Origin: Paramarasmius palmivorus
Lineage: Eukaryota > Basidiomycota > Agaricomycetes > Agaricales > Marasmiaceae
Assembly: GCA_037176845.1 (NCBI GenBank)
Contig: JAYKXP010000028.1
Span: 310,001-374,000 of the forward strand
Reading direction: 5' to 3'
Length of the DNA: 64,000 nucleotides
Shown here: positions 1-13,337 of the stretch, piece after piece
Layout: every line of letters begins with the position of its first letter
Position numbering within the stretch: the stretch's first letter is position 1
The notes under the pieces: model-generated
What the model was told of the DNA's origin: nothing
The model's database searches: none
The model's input: the letters and a program-made list of their open reading frames with translations, nothing else
Made by a program: the position numbers and the translations under genes

Positions 1-2
1 AC

Positions 3-641
3 CACCTTCATATCCTCGCAAACCAGTATAGCCTGGTCGTACTCGTATTGAACGAGGTAGTTGACGCCTTTGAGCGTGATCCCGGTCCCGAAGGCGTACA
101 AAAGTTCGGTTTACCTTACGCGGAGCAATCCCGATGGTTCAGCAGACCCCCATCAGAGTTCAGAAAGGAAGCGAGTTTGGGTCTCGTCTGGGCTAATCAA
201 GTCAACGCCCGGATCATGTTGGCGAGAACTGGGAGAAGGCGACACGTTGACGACAGCATTCTCAAGCGTAGAAAGCTCACGTCAAACACCACTCCCCACA
301 CTCGAACCATCACAAGCTCAAGTGATGATAACTTGATACTTATTCGCCGACTTTCCGTTGTTTTCAGCTCCGTAGGCGTCCCTGTCTCCCTGGACTATAT
401 AGTCGCCACATCGGGTATATGCGTTCTTCCTAGTTCAGACCCTGTTCTAGAGACCGCAGCTGTACCTCCTCTGGTAGCTCCCGCTGCTACCCAGCTCGTG
501 CCACTAGATATGGGAGCCGTAGAGGAAATTCAGCCAGCGGAGATTCAGACATCAAACAAAGGCGATGACGAGGAATGGGATAAATACTGGAATTCTGACG
601 AGTTTACTGCGGAAATGTATTACAGCGTGGACGTTGAATGA
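3..641 (+). CDS. RAD57/XRCC3-like Rad51 paralogue, 3' part only
   Basis: The reading frame is open at the left window edge and ends at a TGA at 639-641, so only the C-terminal ~212 residues are present and the Walker motifs lie outside. What is visible fits the end of a RecA/Rad51-type core. A hydrophobic strand ending in VLVLNEVVDAF precedes the family signature LGLVWANQVNARIMLARTG, the C-terminal strand motif of Rad51 paralogues. A later segment (RRLSVVFSSVGVPVSLDYIV) matches the RR-L-x-V-x-F pattern of XRCC3/Rad57. Members of this family act as mediators that help load Rad51 on single-stranded DNA in recombination repair. The tail is acidic and has no obvious domain. It converges on the MARVEL-like gene, with 93 bp between the stops. 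Assignment to the XRCC3/Rad57 branch rather than another paralogue is inference. Confidence 0.65.
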   Translation, partial: HLHILANQYSLVVLVLNEVVDAFERDPGPEGVQKFGLPYAEQSRWFSRPPSEFRKEASLGLVWANQVNARIMLARTGRRRHVDDSILKRRKLTSNTTPHTRTITSSSDDNLILIRRLSVVFSSVGVPVSLDYIVATSGICVLPSSDPVLETAAVPPLVAPAATQLVPLDMGAVEEIQPAEIQTSNKGDDEEWDKYWNSDEFTAEMYYSVDVE

Positions 642-734
642 AAATCATCTCGAAATCGAAAATATCTATACTACAGCGAGTAATAAGCACTCGTAAGTGA
701 TGGTACAAATTTGACTTGTTTCTGGGTTTATGCT

Positions 735-1696
735 TCAAACTGGGATGGTGGTCCAAGCATCCTTTATCTGGCTTGGTTCACCTTCACCGCTACTACCACT
801 GCTCTCCTCCGTAATTCGGGTAGTCGTCATCGTAGTCTTGCTAGAGGTGGACCCTGTTACTTGTCCAGCTGATATCTTGTATCGAACAGTTCGGGTGGGA
901 GAAGGAGGGGCTGCAGGAACTCTATACGAGCGTTTATGAGCTAGATGTGCGTCAGATGGCACTTGCAAAGTCTGCACAGGAGGATTTTCTGGGGTCGGTG
1001 GTCGGGCTTCGTCATATCCTTCCCAATCCAGCATCCTAGCGATGGCGCCTGTAACAGCTAGCAAGACAGTGAGCCAAATAATCATAAATCGGGCCTCATC
1101 CAACACTTACCGCATGGGACAGCGAGCCAAGAGAGCGCGAGGACGAAATGTGAAAACCCGCAAGATTTCGTGACGGCGCTAAAGTCTCGACACAATCCTC
1201 CGTTATGAGTACGAACGGTCAGTATAATAGCAGTCGCTAGATGTTCCCAGATGTTATAAAGGATCTACCACGAAGAGCGCCTCGACGACTTACCTAGGCT
1301 CCAGGTTCCGCAGCAGACAAAGACCCAGAAATCTCCGGCCCAAACTTTGGCGTAATGCCTCTCCAGTCGCAAGTTGAAGTTTCGCAGTGAGTAGATGAGG
1401 TATAAAAGGAGCGACAGTACTGCGAATAATTCCATAGAGATAGCGCTAACCAGAAAGACTTGTTCTTTGTTGAGAATCAAGACACACTAGCGAGACGATG
1501 ATAGAGCAACTTACGATCGCCAGTACCGAGAGCCATGGCCAAGCAAAGTAAAATGGGAACCACAAAGTGCAATGCAAAAAGAATGGCTGCAAAAAGATGA
1601 GCACAATTCAAAAAATGAGTGGCGTCACTCACTGAGCATGGACCAACGAATAACAACGGGACGGCGAAGAGATGAACAAAGGTGAGTGAGAGACAT
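735..1696 (-). CDS. MARVEL-like four-helix membrane protein
   Basis: Five exons join in frame to a 251-residue protein: 1696-1633, 1586-1515, 1464-1294, 1236-1111 and 1057-735. The ATG at 1696 is the only start that keeps phase with exon 2. Four hydrophobic segments are visible: ILFALHFVVPILLCLAMAL, VFLVSAISMELFAVLSLLLY, a segment around WVFVCCGTWSL, and FVLALSWLAVPCAVTGAI near residue 150. A hydrophilic Pro/Ser/Thr-rich cytosolic tail of about 90 residues follows. Spacing and the late (S)-W-x-A-type helix resemble fungal MARVEL-domain proteins, which are plasma-membrane or eisosome-associated. No catalytic motif is seen, so function is unknown. Intron 2 ends in AAG rather than CAG/TAG, which is needed to keep frame. 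Confidence 0.7.
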
Positions 1697-2965
<1,269 letters not shown>

Positions 2966-3329
2966 GTTGATGAATGTGAAGAAAAATCAGGTAGGCAAAG
3001 GTTTCGGAAAAGATGAGTGGATGCGAGGTGATGGTGGTGGTCAAGAGTGAGGATGACGATCACAACAGCGTGGTTGCAACGCGGGGCGACCTATATATGA
3101 CTAAGCAGGTCGACTCATTTCAACTCAAACGAGCGTTGTCCCGGCCGGTAGTCGCCCTGTCCGCTCCAGTCACAATTACTCCTAACGACTATTCTGGTAG
3201 TTCTGGTGAAAGTCCCAAGCTTTAGGGTTATCAGGTAATTCCATGGTCGAAATAAATAAATTAGATGCGAACAGTAATGTAAGTACATGCAGTGCTCGGA
3301 CAGTCCCATAAACGAGTACATCTTTGCCA
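2966..3329. other. intergenic: ATG8 promoter and SPFH 3' end
   Basis: This 364-nt gap between two minus-strand genes should hold the ATG8 promoter and 5' leader next to 2966 and the 3' UTR of the SPFH gene next to 3329. I see no coding frame with family similarity. Confidence 0.6.
3092..3098 (-). promoter_or_regulatory. possible TATA-like element upstream of ATG8
   Basis: The minus strand reads CATATATAG about 130 nt upstream of the ATG8 start. Position is plausible for a fungal TATA element, but the motif is short and AT repeats are common. Confidence 0.3.
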
Positions 3330-5367
3330 CTACTTGCTGCCGTTGGCAGCACCCATTCCAGAGGCCATGCCTATCGCTAGTGCGTTCCCCATATGAGCTC
3401 CAGGTCCTTCCGTAGGGACAAAGATAGTCTTTGAGCCATAGGCTTTGACTTTGCTGACATCCAGGCGCCTTAGCTGCATCTCCCGAGCGAATTGATCAAC
3501 TATTTCCTGGTCTGCTCTTGCTTTGATACGAATGGCCTCGGCTTCTGCTTCGGCAGAAAGCTTCGTGGCTTCGGCTTGGGCTTCAGCCTCAATTCTTACA
3601 CGTTGTGCTTGGGCTTTTGCCGCTGCGACAACACTGTACGCTTCTGCGTCGGCTTGCGTATTGCGTGCTTGGGCTTTGATCCGAGCGACCGACAGAGCAC
3701 CCTCTTCTTGTTTCACTTTATTGCTGTTCTCCCTGTCAACGTTCTAAAGGCAAACTTGAGTATCCTAGGGGTCGTCCGGAGAGGTAAGTAACGTACGGCA
3801 GCTTCGACTTGTGCCTGCAGCGCACGGGTTGTGAGCTTGTCCATCGTCGAAGCAATTTCACCCTTGAATTGCCGATCAATGACAGCTGTTGGACACCTTA
3901 GGCACAAAGACTTGATTCATATGGATGTGGCACTAACCGAGATCTTTCAGTACGATGCCGTACTCGAGGGCGGCGTCATGCATTTCGTCCATAGCACGAG
4001 TCCGAAGAGCGTCAAGAAAAGCCGAAGAAGGATCACTACCATCCTCCATATTGTCCGGACCCAATGAACGCTGCTTGACCTAAAGAAGGGTAAGTTGAAG
4101 ATAACGCGTGCATATCGGTTTACGCACCATTGCGGAGTAGTCGAGATGTGCCACGATTTGTGTCAAAATTGACTGGGTCTTGTCACGGAGTGCTTCGTAG
4201 GGAGTGCTGTATCCATGAGTTGCAAGTTTCAGCGGCTCAGTGAGTTGCCACTTGAGGTAGATGGTCAAGCTGACTGGTACTTGGTCTCGCGTGAATCTGC
4301 ACACATTAGCTACGTGATTTCAGCCTTAGAAAGACGTACCCACATATCTTTAGTAGGCATCTCCAGCTGATTTTCTCCGAGGGTATAGAGCCCGCGGAGT
4401 GTGACACTGGGATTGGTGATTACGGACTGGCCCGCACCGAGTAGTTCCAGATCATCCCCGCGCTGCAAGATAGCACAATTGTTCGCTGGAATATTCAAGC
4501 TGCACACGAAGATATCAGCTGAGGTCCTCAACAGGGTTGATAGACCTACAAGGTAGCCACAACGTAGTCTCGTTCCTCTCTCGAGTTCACTTGACTCTTC
4601 ATCTTCACCTCGTGAGTCCAACCCAAGATAGAACCGGTAACTCTATCTTTGACTGCGGTGGGTAGGTGGGTCTGGTCTACAATTGATAGGACATCATATG
4701 TGCCTTCGACTGCGAATGCGACGAACCCCGCATTCCTTATAACAAAGATATGATTCTGGGGGTCTGAAACGACAGCCACTTGGTTTTGGGACACTTGAAC
4801 CACGGTCAGACCCTGAAACTCAACTACAGTGTCCGAAACTGAAGGAGGAGATCAGAATAGCACTGGATTACATATACCGGAAGACACACCTCCTTTAGTT
4901 CCGCACCACTTTCTTGCCCACCAGTTACGGAGAGGGAAACCAGGATATCTCCCAGGTTTCGTCAGGATCTTGGGTGACCCTCCATGATTGATCAACCCAA
5001 GCTGGCCAGGAGCAATTTCAACCCCAGTCCAATTCACCGGTACTTTCTTGGATAACACAGGAACTCTGGAGGACTAGGGAGTAGTATAAGCTCAACCGGC
5101 TCGGTGTGCATTGATTCGGATCATTCTCACCTGCAGAAGCTGCTCGTCGAGCTTCTTGAGCGCGTCCACCAGACCATTCTTTCCAATTGGAACGAAGAAT
5201 GGTCTTTCTTCCATGCCGTAGTCGGTGCTCACGAACTCGCCGGTAAGTGCTTTCCGTTTTCTGGAAGCTTTCTGTGCGCTCGAGGAGCCATGGGATTTGG
5301 TGAGATCGTTGACGAGAGCAAAATCGCGGTCCCCGACGACGGTGCTGCCTTCTGCAATACTGGACAT
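3330..5367 (-). CDS. SPFH/band-7 domain membrane-scaffold protein
   Basis: A gene of about seven or more exons starts at the ATG at 5367 (MSSIAEGSTVVGDRD) and stops at 3330. The middle exons carry a band-7/SPFH-like beta-rich region (QVAVVSDPQNHIFVIRNAGF, then SLNIPANNCAILQRGDDLEL). The C-terminal ~130 residues are a long Ala/Glu/Lys/Arg helix (about 3420-3716) with repeats of the type AEAQAEATKLSAEAEAEAIR, the coiled-coil tail typical of flotillin/prohibitin relatives, ending in a Gly/Met/Ala-rich tip. Such proteins oligomerise on membranes and organise lipid domains or protease assemblies. Which membrane is used cannot be read from the sequence. It is divergent from the glucosidase I gene. 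Inner exon boundaries are approximate. Confidence 0.75.
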
Positions 5368-5673
5368 GAGGGTGATAATTGTGATTCTAGACAAGTCTCA
5401 TGGTCCGAAAGCATTTATAGATCATTGGAAGCACCGCATTTTGCCGTCAAGAACATGAGACCAGTTGGAAAATGGCTGGATCATTTACCAAGAGCTGTTA
5501 AACCGAATTGACAGCTAGATAGGTGTTAGGGCGTCGAGTCAGGGATACCGAGGGTTACGGTAAAAAGTAAAAAATCAGGAGGATGCAAGAGCGCCCATCA
5601 AGGCGGAGTGGCTGTGTCCTTGTTTCTGCCACGTTTGTGCGCACGGACCAAGCCCTGTCACTCTTTCCTCAAT
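5368..5673. other. divergent promoter region, SPFH gene / glucosidase I
   Basis: The 306 nt between the two divergent start codons contain no supported coding frame and must carry both promoters. I find no clear TATA box. Confidence 0.55.
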
Positions 5674-8600
5674 ATGCTACTGCCATGGGTGCTTCTGCTT
5701 TCCCTGGCATCAGTAGCACTCTCTTCAACGAATAATGATACCCTTTTCTGGGGCCCGTATCGTCCCAATCTGTATTTCGGTCTGCGACCTCGGATTCCTC
5801 AGTCCTTAATGACGGGACTTATGTGGTTTGGTACCCATGATTATGCATCTATATCTCGTATGCAGCGTATTTTCTCATTGAGGGTGTTATGCTGATTATT
5901 AGACTACAGGTACGCGTCACACTTGTGAACAAGGAGACGAATTGCAATCATATACCTGGACACAATTCGATCCGCGAGAAGGAGGTGTTCAGGTCATCAA
6001 GGACGCAACGAACAATGTCGAGATCACGACCGAGTTCTTAAAACAACCTGGTGGTGACCATGGAGGCAGCTGGGCTGCCAGAATAAAAGGAAAGCCACTC
6101 AATCCTGGTGAGCTAGTGTTTAGAAGGAATATATTCGCGTCTTTGCTCATGGCACCCAGCTCTACCATCTAGAATATCCACGGTGTTCTACTTTGGATTG
6201 GAAGGGTTGGGAGGAATAGACATGGAGACAGACGAGGACGAGGATGTGCGTTGACCTGCTGCATTATCCGTTTTCCCAACTAAACATCATGCACAGGGTA
6301 TCGAAGGTGAAGTCAAGTTCTCGGGCTCCACCCCTGAATTGGATGACTTTGTATTGCGAGTTGCCGACGGTACATTTTGCGATCCATATCATCCTAGTTC
6401 CAACCGAACACTTCCTTGTAGGACCCAACAACGTTGCTGTGACCCATGGCCGACATTCGGAAGTGTTTGAAAAGCGTATCGGGAAAACACATTTCCTTGG
6501 AGTCACAGTGCCACCCGGGAATATCTGGAAAGCAAAAGGTGTTGTATCTATTTCGTCAGATCAATACCTGTCAAGTAAACGCGGTGCTTTAGATTTCATA
6601 CTGCAAGCGATAATCCAACGTGCCCAAGGTATCGTCGAACCTTACAGAGACCCAGCTATCGGTGCTCCAGATCCATCTTTTGTACTCCAACTTCCGGATG
6701 AAATCTACACCGGAAGCAACCTACATGCAGTGCAAAAGCTGTTTGACGGAGAGTTTCAGTTTGACGTCTACTTTGAAAGTGCTTCTGCCAAGCAGAGACT
6801 GAGTTGTGAGTTCCTACTCCATTTGTTCAGTAGTTTTCACTCATTTCAACAGCTTCTGTGGTCACCCAGGGAATCGCAGCGTTGAGTGAAAAGTTCAATG
6901 AACGTTTCAAGTCAACATTCCCGAAACATGTGGACTACTCAACTGCGAACAATGAAGCATTGGAAAAGTTCTCACAAGCCATTACTTCGAACCTCATGGG
7001 TGGTGTTGGTTATTTCTACGGCAACTCTCTCGTCAACAAGAAATTCTCCTATGAGTGGGATGAAGATGAAGATGCTCAAAGTGGCGATGATGACGAAGAA
7101 GAAAATGGAGATCCCAAACTCACTGAACCTAAGGAGCTTCTGACGGCAACACCCAGTCGTAGCTTCTTCCCCCGTGGATTCTATTGGTATGTTGTTATCT
7201 GAAACAGCATATAGATATTGACCTGGTCTTCAGGGATGAAGGTTTCCATCTTTTACACATCGGTGCATGGGACAATGACTTCAGGTCGGATACTTTATAT
7301 AAGGATGGTTTTGTTATTGAACAACATACAGTGTTGAAATTCTCAAGCATTGGATTGGGCTCATCGACGAAGACGGTTGGGTTGCACGCGAACAGATATT
7401 AGGCGAGGAAGCACGTTCGAAAGTGAGTTAAAATCCACCGGTTTTCATGCGATTAATCTACAGCTTTCTGTATCAAACAGGTACCCGCCGAGTTCCTCAC
7501 ACAGGTGCCCAACTACGCCAACCCGCCAACTCTGACAGTTGCAGTCACTGCCTTGATATCCAGGGTAAAAGCGGCATCGACTGGGCCGTCGGACCAAGAC
7601 CTCGGCATGGACTTCGGAATGGAGGTGCACAAACACCACTTGCTGGTGAAAGTACGGCGCTTGACGCTACCAATCAATACCTGGATCCAGAGGTTGCTTT
7701 GTCTTTCCTGAAGTCCATATATAACCCTCTCAAGCGCCACTATGATTGGTTCCGTCGTACTCAACGCGGACAGATCAAGCAATATGGTAGAAAAGCACGC
7801 TCTAGAAGCGAAGCTTACCGCTGGAGAGGCCGCTCAGAGACACATGTCCTGACCAGCGGTATGGATGACTACCCTCGGGGTCCCCCTCATCCCGGAGAAC
7901 TGCATCTAGATTTGATCTCATGGATGGCGTTTTTCTCTAGAACGATGAGGGAAATCTCATCTTTCGTCGGAGAGAATGATGACGCTATGTCTTACGCCGA
8001 GATTGAGAAAGCAATATTGGACAACATTGAAGGTAGGATGGTGTTATATGATGTGATTCAGGTTAATAATATTCTGTTTAGATCTTCATTGGAATGAGGA
8101 ACAACAAATGTATTGCGATGTGAACGTGGACAACGAGGGCATGTCATCCTCCTATGATTTGCAGCAGCTGGTGACTAACGCGACCCACATCCGCAGATGA
8201 ATCGTATCATGTTTGTCATAAAGGTTACCTATCACTCTTCCCATTCATGCTTTCGTTGCTTCCTCCGGATTCCCCGCATCTTGGCGCAATCCTTGACCTG
8301 GTTCGTGATCCAGAGCATCTCTGGTCGCCATACGGTTTGCGTAGCTTATCCGCTAGCCACCCTGAATACGGCCAAGGAGAGAATTATTGGAAGGGCCCTA
8401 TCTGGGTACAAATGAACTATCTTGTCCTCGGTGCTTTGCACAAGAAGTACGCCAAGGAAGCAGGACCATACCAGGAGAAGGCGCAGCAGATCTATACCGA
8501 GCTCAGGAAGAATGTCGTCGACAATGTATTTAAGGAATACGAGCGGACAGGCTATGTATGGGAGCAATATGACCCCAACAACGGTGAAGGACGTAGAAGG

Positions 8601-8762
8601 TGAGTATACAATGTGTTTTGGTAGATATTGAGCCGACTTTTCTTCCTTATAGTCACCCCTTCACCGGCTGGACTTCTCTAGTGACATTAAGTAAGTCAAC
8701 TGCCCTAACGTTCGGTGCCTCGCCAATAACTTCGTTTTCCAGTCATATCTGAGAAGTACTAG
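5674..8762 (+). CDS. CWH41: mannosyl-oligosaccharide glucosidase (GH63, ER glucosidase I)
   Basis: The ATG at 5674 begins a signal peptide ([15 protein letters not shown]) and the last exon ends at the TAG at 8760-8762. The mature N-terminus carries the GH63 hallmark [15 protein letters not shown]. Later exons show [11 protein letters not shown] (about 7850-7885), the GH63 catalytic-loop motif, [14 protein letters not shown] (about 8383-8424) and the closing [13 protein letters not shown]. The enzyme trims the outermost alpha-1,2-linked glucose from Glc3Man9GlcNAc2 on nascent glycoproteins in the ER lumen, the first step of N-glycan processing. About ten introns break the gene and the estimated length (around 830 residues) is normal. 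An acidic stretch ([18 protein letters not shown]) at about 7060-7110 is an internal low-complexity insert. Inner splice sites were only partly resolved. Confidence 0.92.
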
Positions 8763-9018
8763 GAGCATACGGTTTATGTTTAGGCAAAAGTACACCCAAT
8801 ATTATTCTCACTTGCGTAACACGTTGATGTCATGGACTATCAAACGCTAGTTGGAATTCAAAGCAGAGAAGCAGGTTTGGGGTACTGTTACTTACCATAG
8901 GTATGCATAATTACACCTTGCATGGGCAGCCTGCGCATGTTGGCTGCCACCATGAGCGGGGAGAGGAAGTTGAGGGTGCTTGATTCTCTGTTCCATTTCG
9001 CAAAAAGATCGAGCGCAT

Positions 9019-9123
9019 GGTAGCGGTGGGGTTCGAACCCACGCAGATTTCTCTACTGGGATTCATGGTTTTGCACAAACCACTACTTAAATCCAGCGCC
9101 TTAGACCACTCGGCCACGCTACC
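9019..9123 (-). tRNA. tRNA-Leu (anticodon TAA) with intron
   Basis: The minus strand folds as a class II tRNA. The acceptor stem GGTAGCG/CGCTACC pairs perfectly over 7 bp. The D arm contains GCCGAGTGGTCTAAGGC, the long variable arm is TAGA-GAAA-TCTG, and the T arm is GTGGGTTCGAACCCCAC. The anticodon loop reads TTTAAG before the intron, giving anticodon TAA (Leu). An intron of about 24 nt (9062-9085) sits after position 37, as expected for nuclear tRNA introns. The anticodon stem shows four good pairs plus an apparent A-C mismatch next to the loop. The short minus-strand frame across this locus is not a gene. Confidence 0.93.
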
Positions 9124-9316
9124 CTGACGCAGAAGCACTTTAGTGAATCCAACACCAGTATGCTGACCGAGCCAACAACGCCAATGAATCGCGATAGCCG
9201 GGTTACACCTGTGATAACAAGAATAGAGAATAAATACACCAGAACAAAGGATACAGTATTACACGCTAGATACAGTACTTGATAGGGCTCGGCAGGGTAT
9301 CGAAAGTTGTTCCGTT

Positions 9317-11494
9317 TCAGCTAAAACTCCAAACTTTGACAGTGTGGTCATCGCTCCCAGATACCACCTTATCTTCACTCATAGCAACACAGCTTACAGC
9401 ACCAGCGTGAGCAATAAGAGTCGCAATACACTTTCCGTCTTCGCGGTTCCAAACCTAAACGAATAATGTTAGTCCCACCTAGTGTGTGCGATCAACTGCG
9501 CGACATACCTTGACTGTACGGTCATGGCTAGCACTGACTAACCGCATCTTGTCGGCAGCAACACCCCACACGCCTTCGATGTGGCCAAAGAAAGTCTTGA
9601 CAGCCTTCCCAGTTTCAATATCCCAAACTTTGATAGTATTATCCAAGCTTCCTGAGATAAGAACAGGTGCCTTTGACCTGGGTGTGGCCGTAGATGATAG
9701 TGACTGTTGACTGCTTGACGGCGAGGCATCGGCGGAAGATGATGATGGCATGTCAACGTCGATAATTTCGGATCCAGTATCAGAATCCTGGGCTGGGTCA
9801 GGAGTATCGTCGCACTCGTCGGCCAGAAGCAGCTTCATGCTCTGGACCTGCGCGACATGACCGACGAAGTGCCTAACACAGCTTCGAAGCGTTAGATCCC
9901 AAAGCTTGATAGAGCCATCGTCTGAAGCAGAGAATAACATCTTCCCTGGGTCGATCTGGGGCGCACCACACCCAGGCATGTCGAACACTGAAGCGGAGGA
10001 TGTGGACGACGTGGAAGCGTTGTTGGAATCCCAGAGTTGTACTGCGTTCACCCAATCTCTGTGACCTCGTAACGTGAAGGCACCACCCGTCCTCAAATTC
10101 CAGACCTTGATGGTAGAATCCACGCTACCACTCGCCAGCACATTGCTGTCGAAGTTGAGGCAAACGACACCTTCCGTATGACCTGTCAACGTCCTGACAC
10201 AATGCCCCCTTCTCCAGTCCCAGACCTTTAACGTCGAGTCCATACTGCCGGTGATAAGCTTGACATCGTCAAACTGTAATGCTCTGATGGGCTGCGTGTG
10301 CCCTTTCAGACAATGCAGCTCGACTCCAGTCTCCAAATTCCACACGCGAGCCGTGCAGTCGTACGACCCTGTGATAAGGATCGGAAACGATGGGTGCGAC
10401 AAGTTCTCGTTGAACTGGAGACACATCACTCCGTCTGTGTGACCTCTCAAAGTCCGCATCGTACATCGGCCTCTACGCCAGTTCCGCTCTATCGTCATTC
10501 TTTCGCAATACACGTCCTTCCAAGGTCGTGTGCTCTCTGCTCTCGGAGGGATCTTCGTTGTAAGGAGAGCACAAGATGATGTCGAATCGCAATCCGGGGG
10601 TTTCGCGGACTTGGGTGAACAACGAGATTCCGGAACAAGTTCGCGACTAGAAGATGGCATTGGCTCGGACCTCTGCCGTTTCAAGGGTGGTGCCAAGCCA
10701 TCAGATACGTCTTCCAGGGATCTTTTCATCGAAGAAAGATCAGGAGACGGGCAAGGTGATACCGACTGAACATGATACGTTCGCTTCTTCTCGAGTATCG
10801 GTAGGCCCCAACCACACTTCGGACACTTCTGACCGATGTGCTGTTCACAAATGCCTCGCCATAGGATATCGTCATCTGCTAAGTTCTTCCACCGCTTCGA
10901 TACTTGTGATGCTCGACATAAGGATGTGGCGTCCAGGTTACCGAGAACCTTCATGGAGACTTCTCGGGGGAATACAGAGAATGGGTCGATGCGAATAAGG
11001 TGTGCGAGTTGTTCGGTGAGGAGAGAGAGTTGGGAGAAGCAGCACATGGTGAGGAGACCCTGTAGTATGAGGGCTCGACGAGGATGTGACGAGGAAGAAA
11101 ATATCGACCAGATAGTGCTGACTGATTCTCGTTCACCAACTGGTAGTCTGTCTAGTGACTATGTAATGATAGAAATTAAAGATATGTCAAAGAAATGAGA
11201 AAGAAAGAATGCACGCACTTGTTGTAACTTGAGATTGGTACCTTCATCTGCCATCCGTTGATGGCGAACACACAATTTCCTCCCCGTCGGCTGGGTAAAC
11301 GAGACAGAAGATGCCGCTGGCTTTGGAGTTGAATCCTCTTTCGACCGTTCGATGGTTGGTGCAGGCATCTCCTCTTCTTCCTCGGAATGATGGTGTACTG
11401 GCAGCGGTTTTGAGCTTTCAGGTGCAAGCCGGGGCGCAGGAAGAGTATCGCAGACGTATGAATTAGACTTTGCTGGGGGAGTAATGGAGGTCAT
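9317..11494 (-). CDS. MET30: Met30/SCON2-like F-box WD40 protein
   Basis: Three exons (11494-11219, 11158-9509, 9454-9317) join in frame to 687 residues. The N-terminus is variable and acidic (EEEEEMP). It is followed by the Met30-type block LDRLPVGERESVSTIW and ALILQGLLTMCCFSQLSLL, then an F-box (FPREVSMKVLGNLDATSLC) near residue 170. The C-terminal half holds seven or so WD40 repeats ending in GHT/VWD/VKVW signatures. The family is the substrate receptor of an SCF ubiquitin ligase that restrains the sulfur-assimilation activator Met4/CYS3 and responds to cadmium. A Ser/Asp-rich insert (about 9690-9830) separates two WD repeats. A Ser/Pro/Arg-rich linker with KRQR lies between F-box and repeats. 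Confidence 0.88.
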
Positions 11495-11876
11495 GATTGG
11501 CAGGAGTAAAGGAAGCACGGAATGGTATATATGTGAACGGCCAAAATGATTCAATATTTGCAGCTGTCAAACTAACTCTCGCGTACTCGATGGCGCAATA
11601 CCGCGCAAGTCATGACCACATCAGTCGCAAGTTTCCTGTTCCGATAACTTTCCAACATTCTTACTAGGCAAAAATACATATAGATTTTCCTCGAATTCAA
11701 TCTTTCTCTTATCATTTCTTGTAAGCGGCCCTATACATCATGTTTACATACTCTTCACGATCAAACTCGAGTTATATATATGGTAGTAACAGAATGAGAA
11801 ATCAAAACCGCATGAACACAGCACAAACACGTATGTGTATAGCGAAATCGAAGCAGACGCCAGCGAGGGTCAACAC
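11495..11876. other. intergenic: Met30-like promoter and GSK-3 3' UTR
   Basis: Both flanking genes are on the minus strand. This 382-nt AT-rich stretch should hold the Met30-like promoter on the left and the GSK-3 3' UTR on the right. No supported coding frame is present. Confidence 0.6.
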
Positions 11877-13337
11877 TCAATCCAGCGTTATCTTCATCTC
11901 CTCCAGTGGTATGGGTACAAAGTTATCCAGGACGATATTCCGTGAGCTCAGCTCAGCTTCGCAATGAGGAGGAACAAGTCGTCGGAGGAGATCTGGACGA
12001 ACCGACAGTTCTGTAAATAAGGTTTCAGACGTGTGAGAAATGAGGGTAGCTTCCTATGGCGATGGTATCAACATACCTTCACGGGTAAAGTTAAACAACG
12101 GCGGGAAGTCCTTCCCGTTGGGCATCCTTGCCCCTTCGGCCCGCAACTCGTCGAAAAGAGGATGAATCATTGCTTCAATTGCACTCAATCGAGCACCAGG
12201 CGTGTACTCCAACAACTTGGCCACCAAGTCTATAGCCTCGGGGGCGGTCCGAGGTCTGAAAACCTAGAAATAACATGTCAGACGGGGTATATTCTCCAGC
12301 CACGGTACAAGGTCTTACTTTTGAGAAGGGGTGAGGCTTGATTTGGGGGAATTTGTGTTCCATGTAGTTGGGGTTCATAGTCTTGATTTGCTCCCTAGAC
12401 GGTGTTCCCAGAACCTTGATGATCTCCACCAACTGATCAATTCCGCTCTCTCCAGGGAATAGCGGTTGTCCCAACATCAACTCTGCCATAACGCATCCTG
12501 TTGACCAGATGTCTGGGAGAACAGGAGTCAGGAATGCGTAGCGACGGGTACTTCGGATCTTACTCACCAATATTAGTGGTGTAGTTGGTGGCACCAAAGA
12601 TGAGTTCTGGTGCTCTGTAGTACCTGGAACAGATGTAGCTGACGTTTGGTTCTCCAGCGACAAGGATCTTGGCAGAGCCGAAATCGCAGAGCTTGAGAAC
12701 CCCTGTCGCAGGGTTCAAGAGCAGGTTCTGCGGCTTGATGTCTCGGTGGCATATGCCGACTGAGTGAATGTAGGCGAGGGATCGTAAGAGCTGGTACATG
12801 TATAGCTTAATTTGTAGCATGGGCATTGGTTGTTTCAATTTAGCGTAATGGCGACTGGCGCGGTAAACAGTTTCGGGGACATATTCCAGCATGAGGTTGA
12901 GATAAACTTCATCTTTCTGGATTTGGAAAATTGATGGTTAGCTCGAAATTGTTGACAGGGCGGTGAAAAAACGGTCATGCCTTGTCTCCGTTGGAGTAGA
13001 AAAACGCACGAAGGTCTACAACGTTCGGATGAGATACCAGTCTCATAATCTGCAATTCACGGTTCTGGAATGTAGAGGAACAAGTCAATCGACCGAAGAC
13101 GGTAGCACGGGACAGCTGACGTACCTTGAACCGTTTGTCCTGCAAGACTTTCTTGATGGCTATATCCTCACCATCCTTGGGTGCATCTACAAGTTTGGCC
13201 TGAAAAACGACACCGAACGATCCATTGCCGATGACTTTGCAGTTACTGTACGAGATCTCCCGAGTGTCCCCAGATTTGCCGTCAGTAGCAATGACTTTGA
13301 CAACCTTGTGAGGGTCATCGATGGCTAGCAGAGGCAT
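11877..13337 (-). CDS. glycogen synthase kinase-3 family Ser/Thr kinase
   Basis: The ATG at 13337 opens exon 1 (13337-13125, [20 protein letters not shown]). Kinase motifs appear in order: glycine loop GNGSFGVV, catalytic lysine in IAIKKVL, RELQIMR with the helix-C Glu, [18 protein letters not shown], and the activation segment [17 protein letters not shown] with the GSK-3 tyrosine. [19 protein letters not shown] and the C-lobe end [14 protein letters not shown] follow. The family is a constitutively active kinase that prefers pre-phosphorylated substrates and acts in stress, cell-wall and differentiation signalling (Rim11/Mck1/Skp1 relatives). The product is close to the usual ~400 residues and is split by about six short introns. 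The stop is at 11877, just after MKITLD. No inhibitory N-terminal serine segment is obvious. Confidence 0.95.

Noticed and set aside
8911..9138. 75-codon minus-strand frame containing VAEWSKALDLSSGL
   Set aside because: It is the translation of the tRNA-Leu gene at 9019-9123; such peptides are a known artefact.
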